Positions 1-7,544 of a stretch of DNA of 20,488 nucleotides are shown here, one piece after another. Both the position numbers and the translations under genes were made by a program. Below the pieces are notes generated by a model. It searched no databases and was not told the DNA's origin. It saw only the letters and a program-made list of their open reading frames with translations. Within the stretch, counting starts at the first letter, position 1. Each line of letters opens with the position of its first letter. Source of the stretch: Rhodobacteraceae bacterium UBA1943 (GTDB lineage Bacteria > Pseudomonadota > Alphaproteobacteria > Rhodobacterales > Rhodobacteraceae); assembly GCA_002336845.1 (NCBI GenBank), contig DDEX01000015.1, positions 1 through 20,488 on the forward strand, in the 5' to 3' direction.

Positions 1-861
1 GGCGCAGTTCAGCCAGATCAGCGCACGGCGCAGCAGGCGGCGCAGGATTTCGGGGTCGGTCCGCGCCAGCATGTCGCGGTCAAGGCACAGGGCCCCGGCA
101 CGCTCTGCCATCAGGGTCGGCGCGGCGGCATCGGCCATTCGCTCCAAAGCGGCGCGCGACTGGGCAAGCGCCATGGCGCTGCGTGCCAGCGTTTCGGCGG
201 AAATACCAAGTGCGGCAAGGGGTTCGATCGCCTTTCTGATGCGGGCGCGCAAAAAACGGTCATCCCCATTGCTGGGGTCTTCCGCCCAATCGATCCCGCG
301 CCGCAGCAGAACCTGACGCAAAGCCTGACGAGAAAAAGCCAAGAGCGGGCGCAGCCATGTGACGCCGCCCTCTTGCCACTGCGGGCGCATTCCCGACAGC
401 CCGTCCAGACCTGCCGCCCGCGACAGGCCCAGCAACAGCGTCTCGGCCTGATCCTGTGCGGTATGGGCGAGGGCGACGTGCCCGACGCCTTGGCCCCGCG
501 CCCAATCGCCAATCAGCGACAGGCGGGCCAGACGGGCGGCCTGCATCAGGTTGCCCTTTGGCATACCGCCATGGTCCCAGTGCAGGATGGTGTGAGGCAG
601 GCCATGCGCGGCGCAGAACCGCGCCACCAGTGCAGCCTCTTCCGCCGCCTCGGGGCGCAGGCCGTGATCGACCGTCACGGCATGAACCTGCCAGCCCGGC
701 ATCTGGGCCATCAGCGCCAGCAGCGCCATGGAATCGCCGCCGCCCGAAACCGCCACCGCCACCCTGTCGGGTCGGCCTTGCGGAAAAGCTGCCCCCAGCG
801 CAGCAAAAAGGGCGGCCTCGGCCGCCCCTTCGTCCGGCGCCTTCGGGCCGCCTACTGGCAC
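1..861 (-). CDS. tilS: tRNA(Ile)-lysidine synthase TilS (3' end cut by window edge)
   Basis: TilS uses ATP to join lysine to C34 of the AUA-reading tRNA-Ile, changing its codon from AUG to AUA. It is cytoplasmic and normally essential. The reading frame is open from 861 to the left edge (287 codons). Visible marks are the PP-loop SGGGDS at residues 39-44, VDHGLRPE about 26 residues later, the HTAQDQAETLLL motif typical of the family, and WAEDPSNGDDRFLRAR, which matches the conserved W-x-DPSN region. The best start is GTG at 861-859, which overlaps the last codons and the stop of cpoB, so translation is probably coupled; there is no suitable ATG before the PP-loop. The C-terminal tRNA-binding part lies mostly outside the window. 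The tilS position after the tol-pal genes is the usual Rhodobacteraceae order. Family call is certain; the start is likely. Confidence 0.93.
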   Translation of the reverse strand, partial: MPVGGPKAPDEGAAEAALFAALGAAFPQGRPDRVAVAVSGGGDSMALLALMAQMPGWQVHAVTVDHGLRPEAAEEAALVARFCAAHGLPHTILHWDHGGMPKGNLMQAARLARLSLIGDWARGQGVGHVALAHTAQDQAETLLLGLSRAAGLDGLSGMRPQWQEGGVTWLRPLLAFSRQALRQVLLRRGIDWAEDPSNGDDRFLRARIRKAIEPLAALGISAETLARSAMALAQSRAALERMADAAAPTLMAERAGALCLDRDMLARTDPEILRRLLRRALIWLNCA

Positions 862-1691
862 CCCATCCCCGCCATCGAGGTCTGGGCCTGCGTCGCCTGC
901 GAACTGCCCGGAAAGCGGTTGCCCACCTCGGCCAGGGTGACACAGGCGTCTGGCGTCTGGCCAAGGGTGCCCAGCGACTGCCCCAGCTTCAGCAGGCTGT
1001 CGGCGGCAAAGCTGCCGTCGGGCTTGCCGGAAAACGCATCCAGATAAGAGCGCGCCGCCCCGGCGGTATCGCCAAGGTTGCTCAGCGCCTCGCCCCGCAG
1101 ATACTGCGCCTCCTGCGTTAGTGGGCCACCCGGGTAGGATTGCGCATAGGTCGCAAAGAGGTCCGCGGCGGTGCGAAAGTCACCCTGACCGAGCACCCCC
1201 TTGGCCCGGTCAAAATCTGCCTTCTCGGCCACTGCAAGTTCGGGTTCATTGCCGGCGGGCGCCGGATCGGGCGTAACGGCCGGGGGGGTGCCTGCCGCTG
1301 CCGTATCGCCCCCCAGGGTCGGGGTGGCCGGGATGTTGTTCACATCACACCCCTTTGTCACCTCGCACAGCCGGTATTCGATGTCACCGATGCGGTTGGT
1401 GCCATCGGCCACGACGCGGTTCAGCTTCAGCTCGACCTCTTCGGTCTTGGCGGTCAGGCGGGTCAGCTCTGCCTCGATCGCATCCATGCGCTGCAAGGCA
1501 TCGCCCCCGGCGGCACCGCCATTGGCGGCCCCGCTGGTGACCAGTTCGGATTTCAGGCCGTTGAACTGGGCCATCAACTGGTCCAGCTCTGCCTTGATGT
1601 CGGCCAGCGTCTGCGCCTTGTCCTGCGCGGCGACCGGGGTCACCGCGAAAGACGAGGCAACAAGCGCCAGGCACAGGGCCAGTCGGCGCAT
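852..1691 (-). CDS. cpoB: Cell division coordinator CpoB / YbgF (Tol-Pal periplasmic protein)
   Basis: This is a periplasmic TPR protein that works with Tol-Pal and, in E. coli, links peptidoglycan synthesis to outer-membrane constriction. The 279-aa product has a signal peptide (MRRLALCLALVASS..., cleavage near VAA-QD, residue 22), then an alpha-helical heptad-like stretch at about 25-90 (LADIKAELDQLMAQF... AIEAELTRLTAKTEEVELKL) that fits the trimerising coiled coil. A Gly/Pro/Ala-rich linker follows, then a C-terminal TPR region beginning near DFDRAKGVLGQGDFRTAADLF. The chosen ATG at 1691 lies 4 nt after the pal stop and has a G-rich Shine-Dalgarno stretch upstream; an in-frame start at 1709 would overlap pal and precede the signal peptide. 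It shares the tol-pal operon and overlaps tilS. Confidence 0.92.
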   Translation of the reverse strand: MRRLALCLALVASSFAVTPVAAQDKAQTLADIKAELDQLMAQFNGLKSELVTSGAANGGAAGGDALQRMDAIEAELTRLTAKTEEVELKLNRVVADGTNRIGDIEYRLCEVTKGCDVNNIPATPTLGGDTAAAGTPPAVTPDPAPAGNEPELAVAEKADFDRAKGVLGQGDFRTAADLFATYAQSYPGGPLTQEAQYLRGEALSNLGDTAGAARSYLDAFSGKPDGSFAADSLLKLGQSLGTLGQTPDACVTLAEVGNRFPGSSQATQAQTSMAGMGCQ

Positions 1692-1695
1692 CAGA

Positions 1696-2229
1696 TCAGG
1701 CCCCCGCACCCATTTGCAGCACAGTCACCGCCCGGCGGTTCTTGGCATAGCAGGTTTCCTCCGAGCAAACCTCCAGCGGGCGTTCCTTGCCGTAAGAGAT
1801 GGTCTTCATCCGGCTGGGCGCGATGCCCTGCGAAATCAGAAAGTCCTGAACCGCTGCCGCACGGCGTGCGCCAAGGGCAAGGTTATACTCGCGCGTGCCC
1901 TGTTCGTCGGCATGGCCTTCGATGATGAAGGCATAGTCGGGATGCGCTTGCAGCCATTGCGCCTGCCCTTGCAGGATGCCGCGCGCCTCGGCCGAAAGGG
2001 TTGAGGTATCGACGAGGAAATGCACCCGGTCGCCGATGCGCTGGTTGAAATAGGCAACCGAGTTGGGGTTGTTCGGGTCGCCAAGGCCCGTCGTATCAAC
2101 ACCGCCCGCGCCATACCCGCCGTTGGCACCGGGGCCACCGGCTCCGCCCTTGCCATAGCGGTCGGGGTTGTTACAGGCGGCAAGGCCAAGGGCCGCAACG
2201 ATCAGAATGGCTTTGGGCAGGAAGGTCAT
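1696..2229 (-). CDS. pal: Peptidoglycan-associated lipoprotein Pal
   Basis: Pal is an outer-membrane lipoprotein that binds peptidoglycan diaminopimelate and TolB, anchoring the outer membrane during division. The 177-aa product starts MTFLPKAILIVAALGLAACNN; the lipobox LAAC places the lipidated cysteine at residue 19. A Gly-rich linker (about 25-50) follows, then an OmpA-like domain with VHFLVDTSTL, IEGHADEQGTREYNLALGARRA and a C-terminal ISYGKERP...NRRAVTV block. A Cys pair (CSEETC) lies in that block. The ATG at 2229 is chosen because it gives an exact lipoprotein signal and has AAGGAC 8 nt upstream; the frame stays open further upstream but without any signal logic. The tolB-pal gap of 83 bp carries a hairpin and a possible promoter, listed separately. 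Confidence 0.96.
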   Translation of the reverse strand: MTFLPKAILIVAALGLAACNNPDRYGKGGAGGPGANGGYGAGGVDTTGLGDPNNPNSVAYFNQRIGDRVHFLVDTSTLSAEARGILQGQAQWLQAHPDYAFIIEGHADEQGTREYNLALGARRAAAVQDFLISQGIAPSRMKTISYGKERPLEVCSEETCYAKNRRAVTVLQMGAGA

Positions 2230-2265
2230 GGCACGTCCTTGTGGTTTTGGGGGCTCGACGGCCCA

Positions 2266-2294
2266 GATATAGCAGATTCGCGCCGCCCTGTTAA
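2266..2294 (-). promoter_or_regulatory. Candidate internal promoter for pal-cpoB-tilS
   Basis: On the minus strand TTAACA (2294-2289) and TATATC (2271-2266) are 17 bp apart, about 37 nt before the pal ATG. E. coli also has an extra promoter for pal inside its tol cluster, so the placement is sensible. Overlaps the hairpin listed next. Confidence 0.4.
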
Positions 2295-2305
2295 CCGGCG
2301 GCGCG
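2279..2305 (-). repeat. 9-bp inverted repeat behind tolB
   Basis: CGCGCCGCC (2279-2287) and GGCGGCGCG (2297-2305) form a perfect GC-only stem with a 9-nt loop starting 7 nt after the tolB stop. No T run follows, so it may act as an RNA-processing or stability hairpin, or as a weak terminator, rather than a full terminator. Confidence 0.55.
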
Positions 2306-2312
2306 ACAGGAA

Positions 2313-3629
2313 TTACTTCAGCAGCGGCGACCATGCCGGGTCAGAGGCGGCCCCATCGGTCTTGATCTGGCGCAGGTTGCGCCCGGTGATATCCACCGAG
2401 AACAATTGCGCCGATCCGCCCGCCCCCGCGCTTTCGCGGGTGAACATGATCACGCGGCCATTCGGCGCCCAGGTCGGGCCTTCGTCAAGGAAGGAAGAGG
2501 TCAGCAGACGCTCTTCGCTGCCATCGACCCGCATCACGCCGATGTGGAAGCGGCCCTGGTTCTGCTTGGTAAAGGCGACCATGTCGCCGCGTGGCGACCA
2601 GACCGGGGTGGAATACTTGCCCTGCCCGCTGGAAACGCGCTGCGCCTCGCCGCCAGAAGCCGGCATGATATAAATTTGCTGGCTGCCCGAGCGGTCGCTT
2701 TCAAACACGATCTGGCTGCCATCGGGGCTGAACGAGGGCGCGGTTTCGATCGAGGGCGCGTTGGTCAACTGCCGCAGCCCCCCGCCGTTCACGTTCATCG
2801 CATAGATGTCGGTGTTGCCGCCGCGTTCCAGGCTGAACACGATGGTGCCGCCATCTGGCGAAAAGCGCGGCGCAAAGGTCATCGTGCCGTCCTGCTGTTC
2901 AAGCTGGCGAACGCCCAGGCTGCCCACATCCATCAGATATATCTGCGGAAAGCCCGAGGCGTAGGAGGTGAACAGAATCTGGCTGCCCGAGGGCGAAAAC
3001 CGCGGGGCCAGCACGATCGAGGAACTGTCGGTCAGATAGCTGGTATTGGCGCCATCGTAATCCATCACCGCCAGCCGCTTTTGCCGCTGGTTCTTCGGCC
3101 CGCTTTCGGCAACGTAAACCACGCGGCTGTCGAAGTAACCGCCCTCGCCGGTGATGCGGCTGTAAACCGTATCTGCCACTTTATGCGCCATGCGTCGCCA
3201 AGTCGCCGGGGTGCCCGCAAATTGCAGGCCTTCATCAATGGGTTCGCCGGTGAACACGTCGAACAGATAGAACTTCACGACAATCCGGTCGCCCGATGCC
3301 TGCACCGCCCCGGTGATCAGCGCCTGCGCGTTGATCGCCTGCCAGTCGTTATAGGCGATGGGCGCATCGAACGAGGTGATACGGCTGATATGCGCCTCAC
3401 GCGGGATTTCGCGGAAAAGGCCGGTTCCGGCAAGATCGGCAGCGATGACGCGGCTGATGTTCTGGGCATAGTCACCTGCACCCCCCTCATCCACGAAATC
3501 GGGGATGGCGAAGGGCATCGGTTCGATGACGGGAGCCGTCAGGTCCAAGTTCAGTTCCGCATGTGCCGGTTGAATTGCGGTCAGAATGCCCAACAGGAAG
3601 GCGGTGGTCAGGGATTTGAATTTGCTCAT
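2313..3629 (-). CDS. tolB: Tol-Pal system protein TolB
   Basis: TolB is the periplasmic beta-propeller protein that shuttles between Pal and TolA. The 438-aa product has a signal peptide (MSKFKSLTTAFLLGILTAIQPAHA, cleavage after residue 24). An N-terminal alpha/beta domain (AGDYAQNISRVIAADLAGTGLF...) follows, then repeated propeller blades bearing the TolB/PD40 signature, e.g. LAPRFSPSGSQILFTS, FAPRFSPDGGTIVFS and TAPSFSPDGSQIVFESD, and the end is DPAWSPLLK. Length agrees with the family. Two adjacent ATGs lie at 3632 and 3629; the GAGGAA directly before them gives better spacing for the second. It follows tolA by 46 nt in the same transcript. Confidence 0.97.
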   Translation of the reverse strand: MSKFKSLTTAFLLGILTAIQPAHAELNLDLTAPVIEPMPFAIPDFVDEGGAGDYAQNISRVIAADLAGTGLFREIPREAHISRITSFDAPIAYNDWQAINAQALITGAVQASGDRIVVKFYLFDVFTGEPIDEGLQFAGTPATWRRMAHKVADTVYSRITGEGGYFDSRVVYVAESGPKNQRQKRLAVMDYDGANTSYLTDSSSIVLAPRFSPSGSQILFTSYASGFPQIYLMDVGSLGVRQLEQQDGTMTFAPRFSPDGGTIVFSLERGGNTDIYAMNVNGGGLRQLTNAPSIETAPSFSPDGSQIVFESDRSGSQQIYIMPASGGEAQRVSSGQGKYSTPVWSPRGDMVAFTKQNQGRFHIGVMRVDGSEERLLTSSFLDEGPTWAPNGRVIMFTRESAGAGGSAQLFSVDITGRNLRQIKTDGAASDPAWSPLLK

Positions 3630-3675
3630 CATTTCCTCATCAGGCACTGGCAAGGGGGGGTCCACAGGGCACGCG

Positions 3676-4872
3676 TCATCTCAGCCGCATTCCCGAGGCA
3701 TCAAAATTCAGGTTCATCACATTCCAGCTATCATATTTCGCCGGATCAAGGTCCATGCCGGGGCCATTGCATCCCCGGATCGAGCGGCTGACCGCGCGTT
3801 TTGCCGCCTCGAACGCCTGCTGCGCCGCCGCCGCATCTCCACCGTCATATCTGGTCATGGTGATCGAGGTCGGCTTGCCATCCGGCGACATTTCCACCCG
3901 CAGCGTCAGACGCACCATGGTGGCCGCGGTGGAAAGGCTGCCGATATTCCAGCACTTGTTAATGGCCGACCGCAGCCCATCCATCTCGCCTGCCGTCAGG
4001 GGTGGGCCTTTGGGCAGGTCTTGGCCGCCCGTCTCGGCAGGCTGGTCGGAAGGCTGGTCCGCCGTGGCATCATTCAGGGCCGCCGCCAAGGCATCGTCGA
4101 TGGCGGCGCTGTCGGTTTGCTCGGCAGTATCGGACGGAGTGTCATTTACATCCGCCGTGGCCGTCGCAGAGGGCGCCGGGTCTTCCTCGGGTTTCTCGGG
4201 CGCCTTCTCTGGCCGGGTCCGTGGCCGCAGGGATTTGGTCGGCGCGAGTTCAGGCTTGTCCGACGGCTTGGCATCGGGCGCGACCTGCGCCGCACTGTCC
4301 TCGGGCGAGGCGGCGGGCTTTTCCGGTTCGGGCGGCGTGTCGGTCGGCGGCGCTGTATCGCTGACCTCGGGCGTGACCTGATCGGCCACCTCCGGGGTCT
4401 TGTTGGGGTCGTTCACCGGGGTTTCGGTGATCTTGTCGGCCTTTTTCGGCGTGGGCGCCTCGGTGCTGTCGGGCACCTGAATGGGCTGCTCGGTCTCGGC
4501 CGTGGGCGCCTTGGGCTCCGGCGTCTCAATGGGTTGCGGATCGGGCGAAACCGGCACCGCATCATCCGGCACGGCGGCCGGTTTCGGTTCTGGCTTGGGC
4601 TTGGCCGGGGGGCGTTTGGCAGGTTTGTTCTCGGCGGTCGGCAGTTCCGGCTTGACCGGCTTGGGCGTTTCCACCGCAGGCTTGTTGTCCTTGGACGGGT
4701 TCGGGGTCGAGGCAACGATGGCCTGATATTCTTCGCCCGAGACAAGCGACACCTCGGCCACCTGCGCCTCTGGCGGGGCGGCGGGCGAAAACAGCCAATC
4801 CCCCAGCGCGACCCACAGGATCAGACCGCCGTGCAGAATGGCCGATGCTTTTGTGCCCCTGTCCCAATCCAT
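3676..4872 (-). CDS. tolA: Cell envelope integrity protein TolA
   Basis: TolA spans the periplasm and couples the TolQR motor to TolB/Pal. The 398-aa protein has one N-terminal membrane segment (about residues 11-28, ILHGGLILWVALGDWLF). A very long Pro/Glu/Lys/Ala/Asp-rich low-complexity stalk runs over about 50-290, and a folded C-terminal TonB-like domain over about 295-398 (GEMDGLRSAINKCWNIGSL... VRLTLRVEMSPDGKPTSITM). The C-terminal domain has two cysteines (NKCWN and IRGCNG) that could pair. The stalk is PE/PK-type rather than the Ala/Lys/Glu helical stalk of E. coli TolA, as is usual in alphaproteobacteria. ATG at 4872 is preceded by GAGG and starts 9 nt after the tolR stop. The stalk's GC-rich repeats create long meaningless open frames on the other strand. 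Confidence 0.93.
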   Translation of the reverse strand: MDWDRGTKASAILHGGLILWVALGDWLFSPAAPPEAQVAEVSLVSGEEYQAIVASTPNPSKDNKPAVETPKPVKPELPTAENKPAKRPPAKPKPEPKPAAVPDDAVPVSPDPQPIETPEPKAPTAETEQPIQVPDSTEAPTPKKADKITETPVNDPNKTPEVADQVTPEVSDTAPPTDTPPEPEKPAASPEDSAAQVAPDAKPSDKPELAPTKSLRPRTRPEKAPEKPEEDPAPSATATADVNDTPSDTAEQTDSAAIDDALAAALNDATADQPSDQPAETGGQDLPKGPPLTAGEMDGLRSAINKCWNIGSLSTAATMVRLTLRVEMSPDGKPTSITMTRYDGGDAAAAQQAFEAAKRAVSRSIRGCNGPGMDLDPAKYDSWNVMNLNFDASGMRLR

Positions 4873-4881
4873 GGCCGGGCC

Positions 4882-5349
4882 TCAGTTGCCCCCCAGTGTC
4901 GGGCCGCCCGGATCGGTCACCAGACCGATTTCGTTGAACCCGCCCGCGTTCAGCGCCCCCATGATCTGGGCCACGCGCTCATAGGCCAGCGCGCCATCGG
5001 CCCGCAGGAAGATTTTCTTCGAGGTGCGCTCTGCCGCAATCGCCGTCAGTTTAGGGATCAATTCATTATCCCCAACCTCGGTATTCTGGATCATCAGCAG
5101 CCCGTCCTGGGTGATGGTCACCGTCAGCGGCTCTTCATCCTCATTCGGCATGGCACTTGCCGCCGTTTCCGGCAGCTTGATCGGCACGCCCACTGTCAAC
5201 ATCGGCGCGGCCACCATGAAGATGATCAAAAGCACCAGCATCACGTCCACGAAGGGCGTGACGTTGATCTCGCTCATCGCGGCAGATGCCCCGCGACGCC
5301 GCCCGCGGCGCCCGCCTCCGCCACCCTTTTTCATCACCCCGGCGCCCAT
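4882..5349 (-). CDS. tolR: Tol-Pal system protein TolR (ExbD family)
   Basis: TolR is an inner-membrane stator component of the proton-driven TolQR motor. The 155-aa product has a basic glycine/arginine-rich N terminus (residues 7-20), the conserved NVTPFVDVMLVLLIIFMVAAP segment with the proton-path aspartate at about residue 35 inside the single membrane helix, and a periplasmic ExbD/TolR domain ending ALNAGGFNEIGLVTDPGG. The stop of tolQ lies 3 nt upstream of the ATG at 5349, so coupling is likely. A second in-frame ATG at 5334 is possible; neither start has a strong Shine-Dalgarno. Confidence 0.96.
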   Translation of the reverse strand: MGAGVMKKGGGGGRRGRRRGASAAMSEINVTPFVDVMLVLLIIFMVAAPMLTVGVPIKLPETAASAMPNEDEEPLTVTITQDGLLMIQNTEVGDNELIPKLTAIAAERTSKKIFLRADGALAYERVAQIMGALNAGGFNEIGLVTDPGGPTLGGN

Positions 5350-5352
5350 GGA

Positions 5353-6048
5353 TCAGGCGTCCAGCTGGCGCGACAGGATGGTCGAGAATTCGTCGGCGAA
5401 CGCCTCATATCCGCCAAGGATACGCTCGCTGTCGGCATTCAGCTTGTTATAGAACACAACCGCCGGAATAGCCGCGATCAGGCCGATGCCGGTCGCCAAG
5501 AGCGCCTCGGCAATACCGGGGGCCACAGTGGCAAGGTTGGTGTTCTGGCTGATGGCGATTTCTTCAAACGAGTGTTTGACGCCCCAGATGGTGCCGAACA
5601 GCCCGATGAACGGCGCGGTGGAACCAACCGTCGCCAGGAACGACAGGCCCTTGTTCAGCAACTCGCTTTCCCGCGCAATCGCCACATCCATCGCTCGGTC
5701 AATACGCGCCTGTGCGCCCGCGATCAACCCGCCATCCTGCCGGTGACTGCGCCGCCATTCCAGCATTCCGGCGGCGAAAATCTTTTCCGAGGCGCCCTGC
5801 GGATCGGCGCCGATCTTTTCGTAAAGCTCATCCAGCGGCTCGCCCGACCAGAAGGCATGGTCGAACACCGCCGCCTCGGTCCGGGCCTGCCGGAACATCA
5901 GATGCTTGCGCACGATGATGGCCCAAGACCAGAAAGACATGGCCAGCAACCCCATCATCACCAGCTTGACGGTGAAGGTCGCGCGGAAGAAGAGGGCGAG
6001 AATGGAGAAATCAATCTCCTTCGCCGCAACAAGGGCTTGTGGGTCCAT
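5353..6048 (-). CDS. tolQ: Tol-Pal system proton channel protein TolQ
   Basis: TolQ is the MotA/TolQ/ExbB-family inner-membrane protein that forms the proton channel with TolR. The 231-aa sequence shows three membrane segments (about 18-42, 137-160 and 172-198) and the conserved block FLATVGSTAPFIGLFGTIWGVKHSFEEIA followed by APGIAEALLATGIGLIAAIPAVVFYN. Length matches the family. The ATG at 6048 is preceded by a weak purine stretch (AGAGCAGG). In most relatives tolQ follows ybgC directly; here more than 1 kb of accessory DNA separates them. A sigma-70-like promoter can be drawn just upstream of tolQ (6099-6128). Confidence 0.97.
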   Translation of the reverse strand: MDPQALVAAKEIDFSILALFFRATFTVKLVMMGLLAMSFWSWAIIVRKHLMFRQARTEAAVFDHAFWSGEPLDELYEKIGADPQGASEKIFAAGMLEWRRSHRQDGGLIAGAQARIDRAMDVAIARESELLNKGLSFLATVGSTAPFIGLFGTIWGVKHSFEEIAISQNTNLATVAPGIAEALLATGIGLIAAIPAVVFYNKLNADSERILGGYEAFADEFSTILSRQLDA

Positions 6049-6098
6049 TACGCCTGCTCTTTTTGCTCTTGGGGCTCTGATGGCCGCCTATTGCGCCG

Positions 6099-6128
6099 AT
6101 TCTACCCCGATTTGAAGGGGAATGCCAA
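6099..6128 (-). promoter_or_regulatory. Candidate sigma-70 promoter for tolQRAB-pal
   Basis: Read on the minus strand, TTGGCA (6128-6123) and TAGAAT (6104-6099) are 18 bp apart. The expected start would give a leader of about 45 nt before the tolQ ATG. It lies downstream of the accessory insert, so it could keep tol expression independent of that insert. This is pattern recognition only; no start site is known. Confidence 0.4.
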
Positions 6129-6193
6129 CACATTGCCGTCAAGAGGGCAGTCAAAAGGGCAGGAACACGCCGGAATGGGGCAGGATGGGGCGC

Positions 6194-6334
6194 TCAGTAT
6201 CTATGCGGCACAGTGTGACCGCCTTTGATTGCGTCAAAGTCAAACCCCGCCGCCTGCAAGACCTGTTGCACAGGTGTCGGGCCGGATGCCGTGATCTGAC
6301 GAACGATGTGATGGTCTTGCGCAAGGTCGGCCAT
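6194..6334 (-). CDS. Small 46-aa ORF between immunity-like gene and tolQ
   Basis: This short ORF encodes 46 residues, beginning MADLAQDHHIVRQITASGP and ending FDAIKGGHTVPHRY. It starts 16 nt after the stop of the Imm11-like pseudogene and has a strong GAGGAG Shine-Dalgarno 5 nt before the ATG, so it could be translated from the ybgC transcript. No membrane segment, signal or cysteine is present; the middle (PVQQVLQAAGFDFDAI) could form a helix. I do not recognise the family. It may be a genuine small protein, or the remnant of a longer accessory gene in the same insert. Confidence 0.45.
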   Translation of the reverse strand: MADLAQDHHIVRQITASGPTPVQQVLQAAGFDFDAIKGGHTVPHRY

Positions 6335-6350
6335 GGTCACTCCTCACTCT

Positions 6351-7060
6351 TCACTCTGATTTCGCAGCGTTATATATTTTTGCGTTTCCACTTGACCGAA
6401 GCTCATCCGGGCGAGCTTCGTAGTAACGCAGCCATTCCCCCAGCTCGGCCTCGATGTCATAAGGTTCATCCACCGCCTCTGCTGGCCGCCGGATCATGTG
6501 CCGCAGGTCAAGACCCGCCTTCAGCCAGCCTTCCATCAACGCGTCAGAGCAGAAAAACTTCATCCCCCTTAACTGAATGCTGTTGCGCCAAAGATGCCGG
6601 TTGCCGATACGGCGCGCGTTCAGGATCGGGTGATCGGAGAAGTCGAACGCGGTGTAAGGCGCACCACCCCGATAGTGCCAGTTGCCATCCCAGCCTGATC
6701 GCCGCCCCACGGCTGCAATACAGACCTGACCGGCGAAAAACATCCACCACGTCCCTTCCTCCTGACGGCCATCCTTGCGCCAGACCTCAATCGGCAGAAA
6801 CTGGTGGAGTCCGGCTCCACCCCCTCCAGCACGGTCTTGAACCGGTCAGAAACGACGGTCAGCCCATCGCTGTTCAGAAAATCGCCGATCTTTGCCTTGT
6901 TCGAAAAGATCGCCCGCTCCGGCAGAAGGTGAAGTACCGGCTCGGGATCGAATTTCCATGGGGCAAGATCGAGATATGAATTGCGGAACGGCAGGTCACG
7001 GTTCACCGGGGCAACGGTGAACAGCGGTTCATCCAGCGTATTTCTGATATGCCAAGGCAT
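6351..7060 (-). pseudogene. Imm11/DUF1629-like immunity protein gene, frameshifted
   Basis: Two minus-strand frames together spell one protein of about 236 aa. The first half runs MPWHIRNTLDEPLFTVAPVN... LTVVSDRFKTVLEGVEP. After a -1 nt change near 6811-6812 the second frame continues LHQFLPIEVWRKDGRQEEG and then WRNSIQLRGMKFFCSDALM. The layout (VSDRFKTVLE near the middle, IEV-W strand, and late FCSDALMEGWLKAGL) resembles the Imm11/DUF1629 immunity family of polymorphic-toxin loci; this is recognition from memory, not a search. Adding one base restores VEPGLHQF, so this is either a true frameshift mutation or a sequencing error. The ATG at 7060 overlaps the ybgC stop as TGATG, giving translational coupling. 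Its 3' end (TTATATATTTTTGCG on the plus strand) is more AT-rich than its neighbours, which suggests recent acquisition. No cognate toxin is visible. Confidence 0.6.
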
Positions 7061-7476
7061 CAAAAGGCTCCTTTGGTTTGGGGCGCGCCCATCAACAGCG
7101 CCCGCACCGCCTCAGGAATCCGTGCCGCGCGGCCTGCTTCGTGCAGGCACACCAGCGTGACGGCGGCGGTGAACAGCCGCTCGTCCCCCCGCCAGACCTC
7201 TTGGCGCAACTCTATCCGGCTGCCGCCCAGCTCCAGCAGGTCGGTCGCCACCACAAGGTCATCGCCGAACAGGCCGGGGCGCAGATATTCGGCATCAACC
7301 CGCCGCACGGCGAAAACGATGCCCTCTTCGGCGCGCAGCCGCATCTGGTCAATGCCCAGCCCGCGCACCCATTCACTGCGGCCGCGTTCGATGAACTTCA
7401 GATAATTGGCGTAATAGACGATGCCGGCAAGATCGGTATCTTCGTAATAGACGCGGACGGGGTGGCGATGTGTCAT
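7060..7476 (-). CDS. ybgC: Tol-Pal-associated acyl-CoA thioesterase YbgC
   Basis: YbgC is a cytoplasmic hotdog-fold thioesterase encoded at the head of tol-pal operons. The 138-aa product has RVYYEDTDLAGIVYYANYLKFIERGRSEW near the N terminus; Asp15 (the second D of EDTD) matches the catalytic aspartate of E. coli YbgC. The rest is a single hotdog domain (VFAVRRVDAEYLRPGLFGDDLVV...). ATG at 7476 is chosen because AAGGAG lies 7 nt upstream and the family motif begins at residue 8. The frame runs open far upstream but that stretch overlaps the divergent creA and has no similarity. The TGA at 7062-7060 overlaps the next start. Confidence 0.95.
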   Translation of the reverse strand: MTHRHPVRVYYEDTDLAGIVYYANYLKFIERGRSEWVRGLGIDQMRLRAEEGIVFAVRRVDAEYLRPGLFGDDLVVATDLLELGGSRIELRQEVWRGDERLFTAAVTLVCLHEAGRAARIPEAVRALLMGAPQTKGAF

Positions 7477-7544
7477 CTGGCTCTCCTTGGCCGGCACAGG
7501 GTGGCGGAACGTCGCGTAAAGGTCCAGCCGGGGGTTGAAGTTGC

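Noticed and set aside
3586..6228. A very long plus-strand open frame (880 codons) across tolA, tolR and tolQ
   Set aside because: It is antisense to well-identified tol genes, is rich in Arg/Gly/His as expected from GC-rich shadow frames, and has no domain.
6351..7060. Programmed ribosomal frameshift in the immunity-like gene
   Set aside because: No classical slippery heptamer or downstream pseudoknot was seen at the shift point; a simple one-base loss explains it better.
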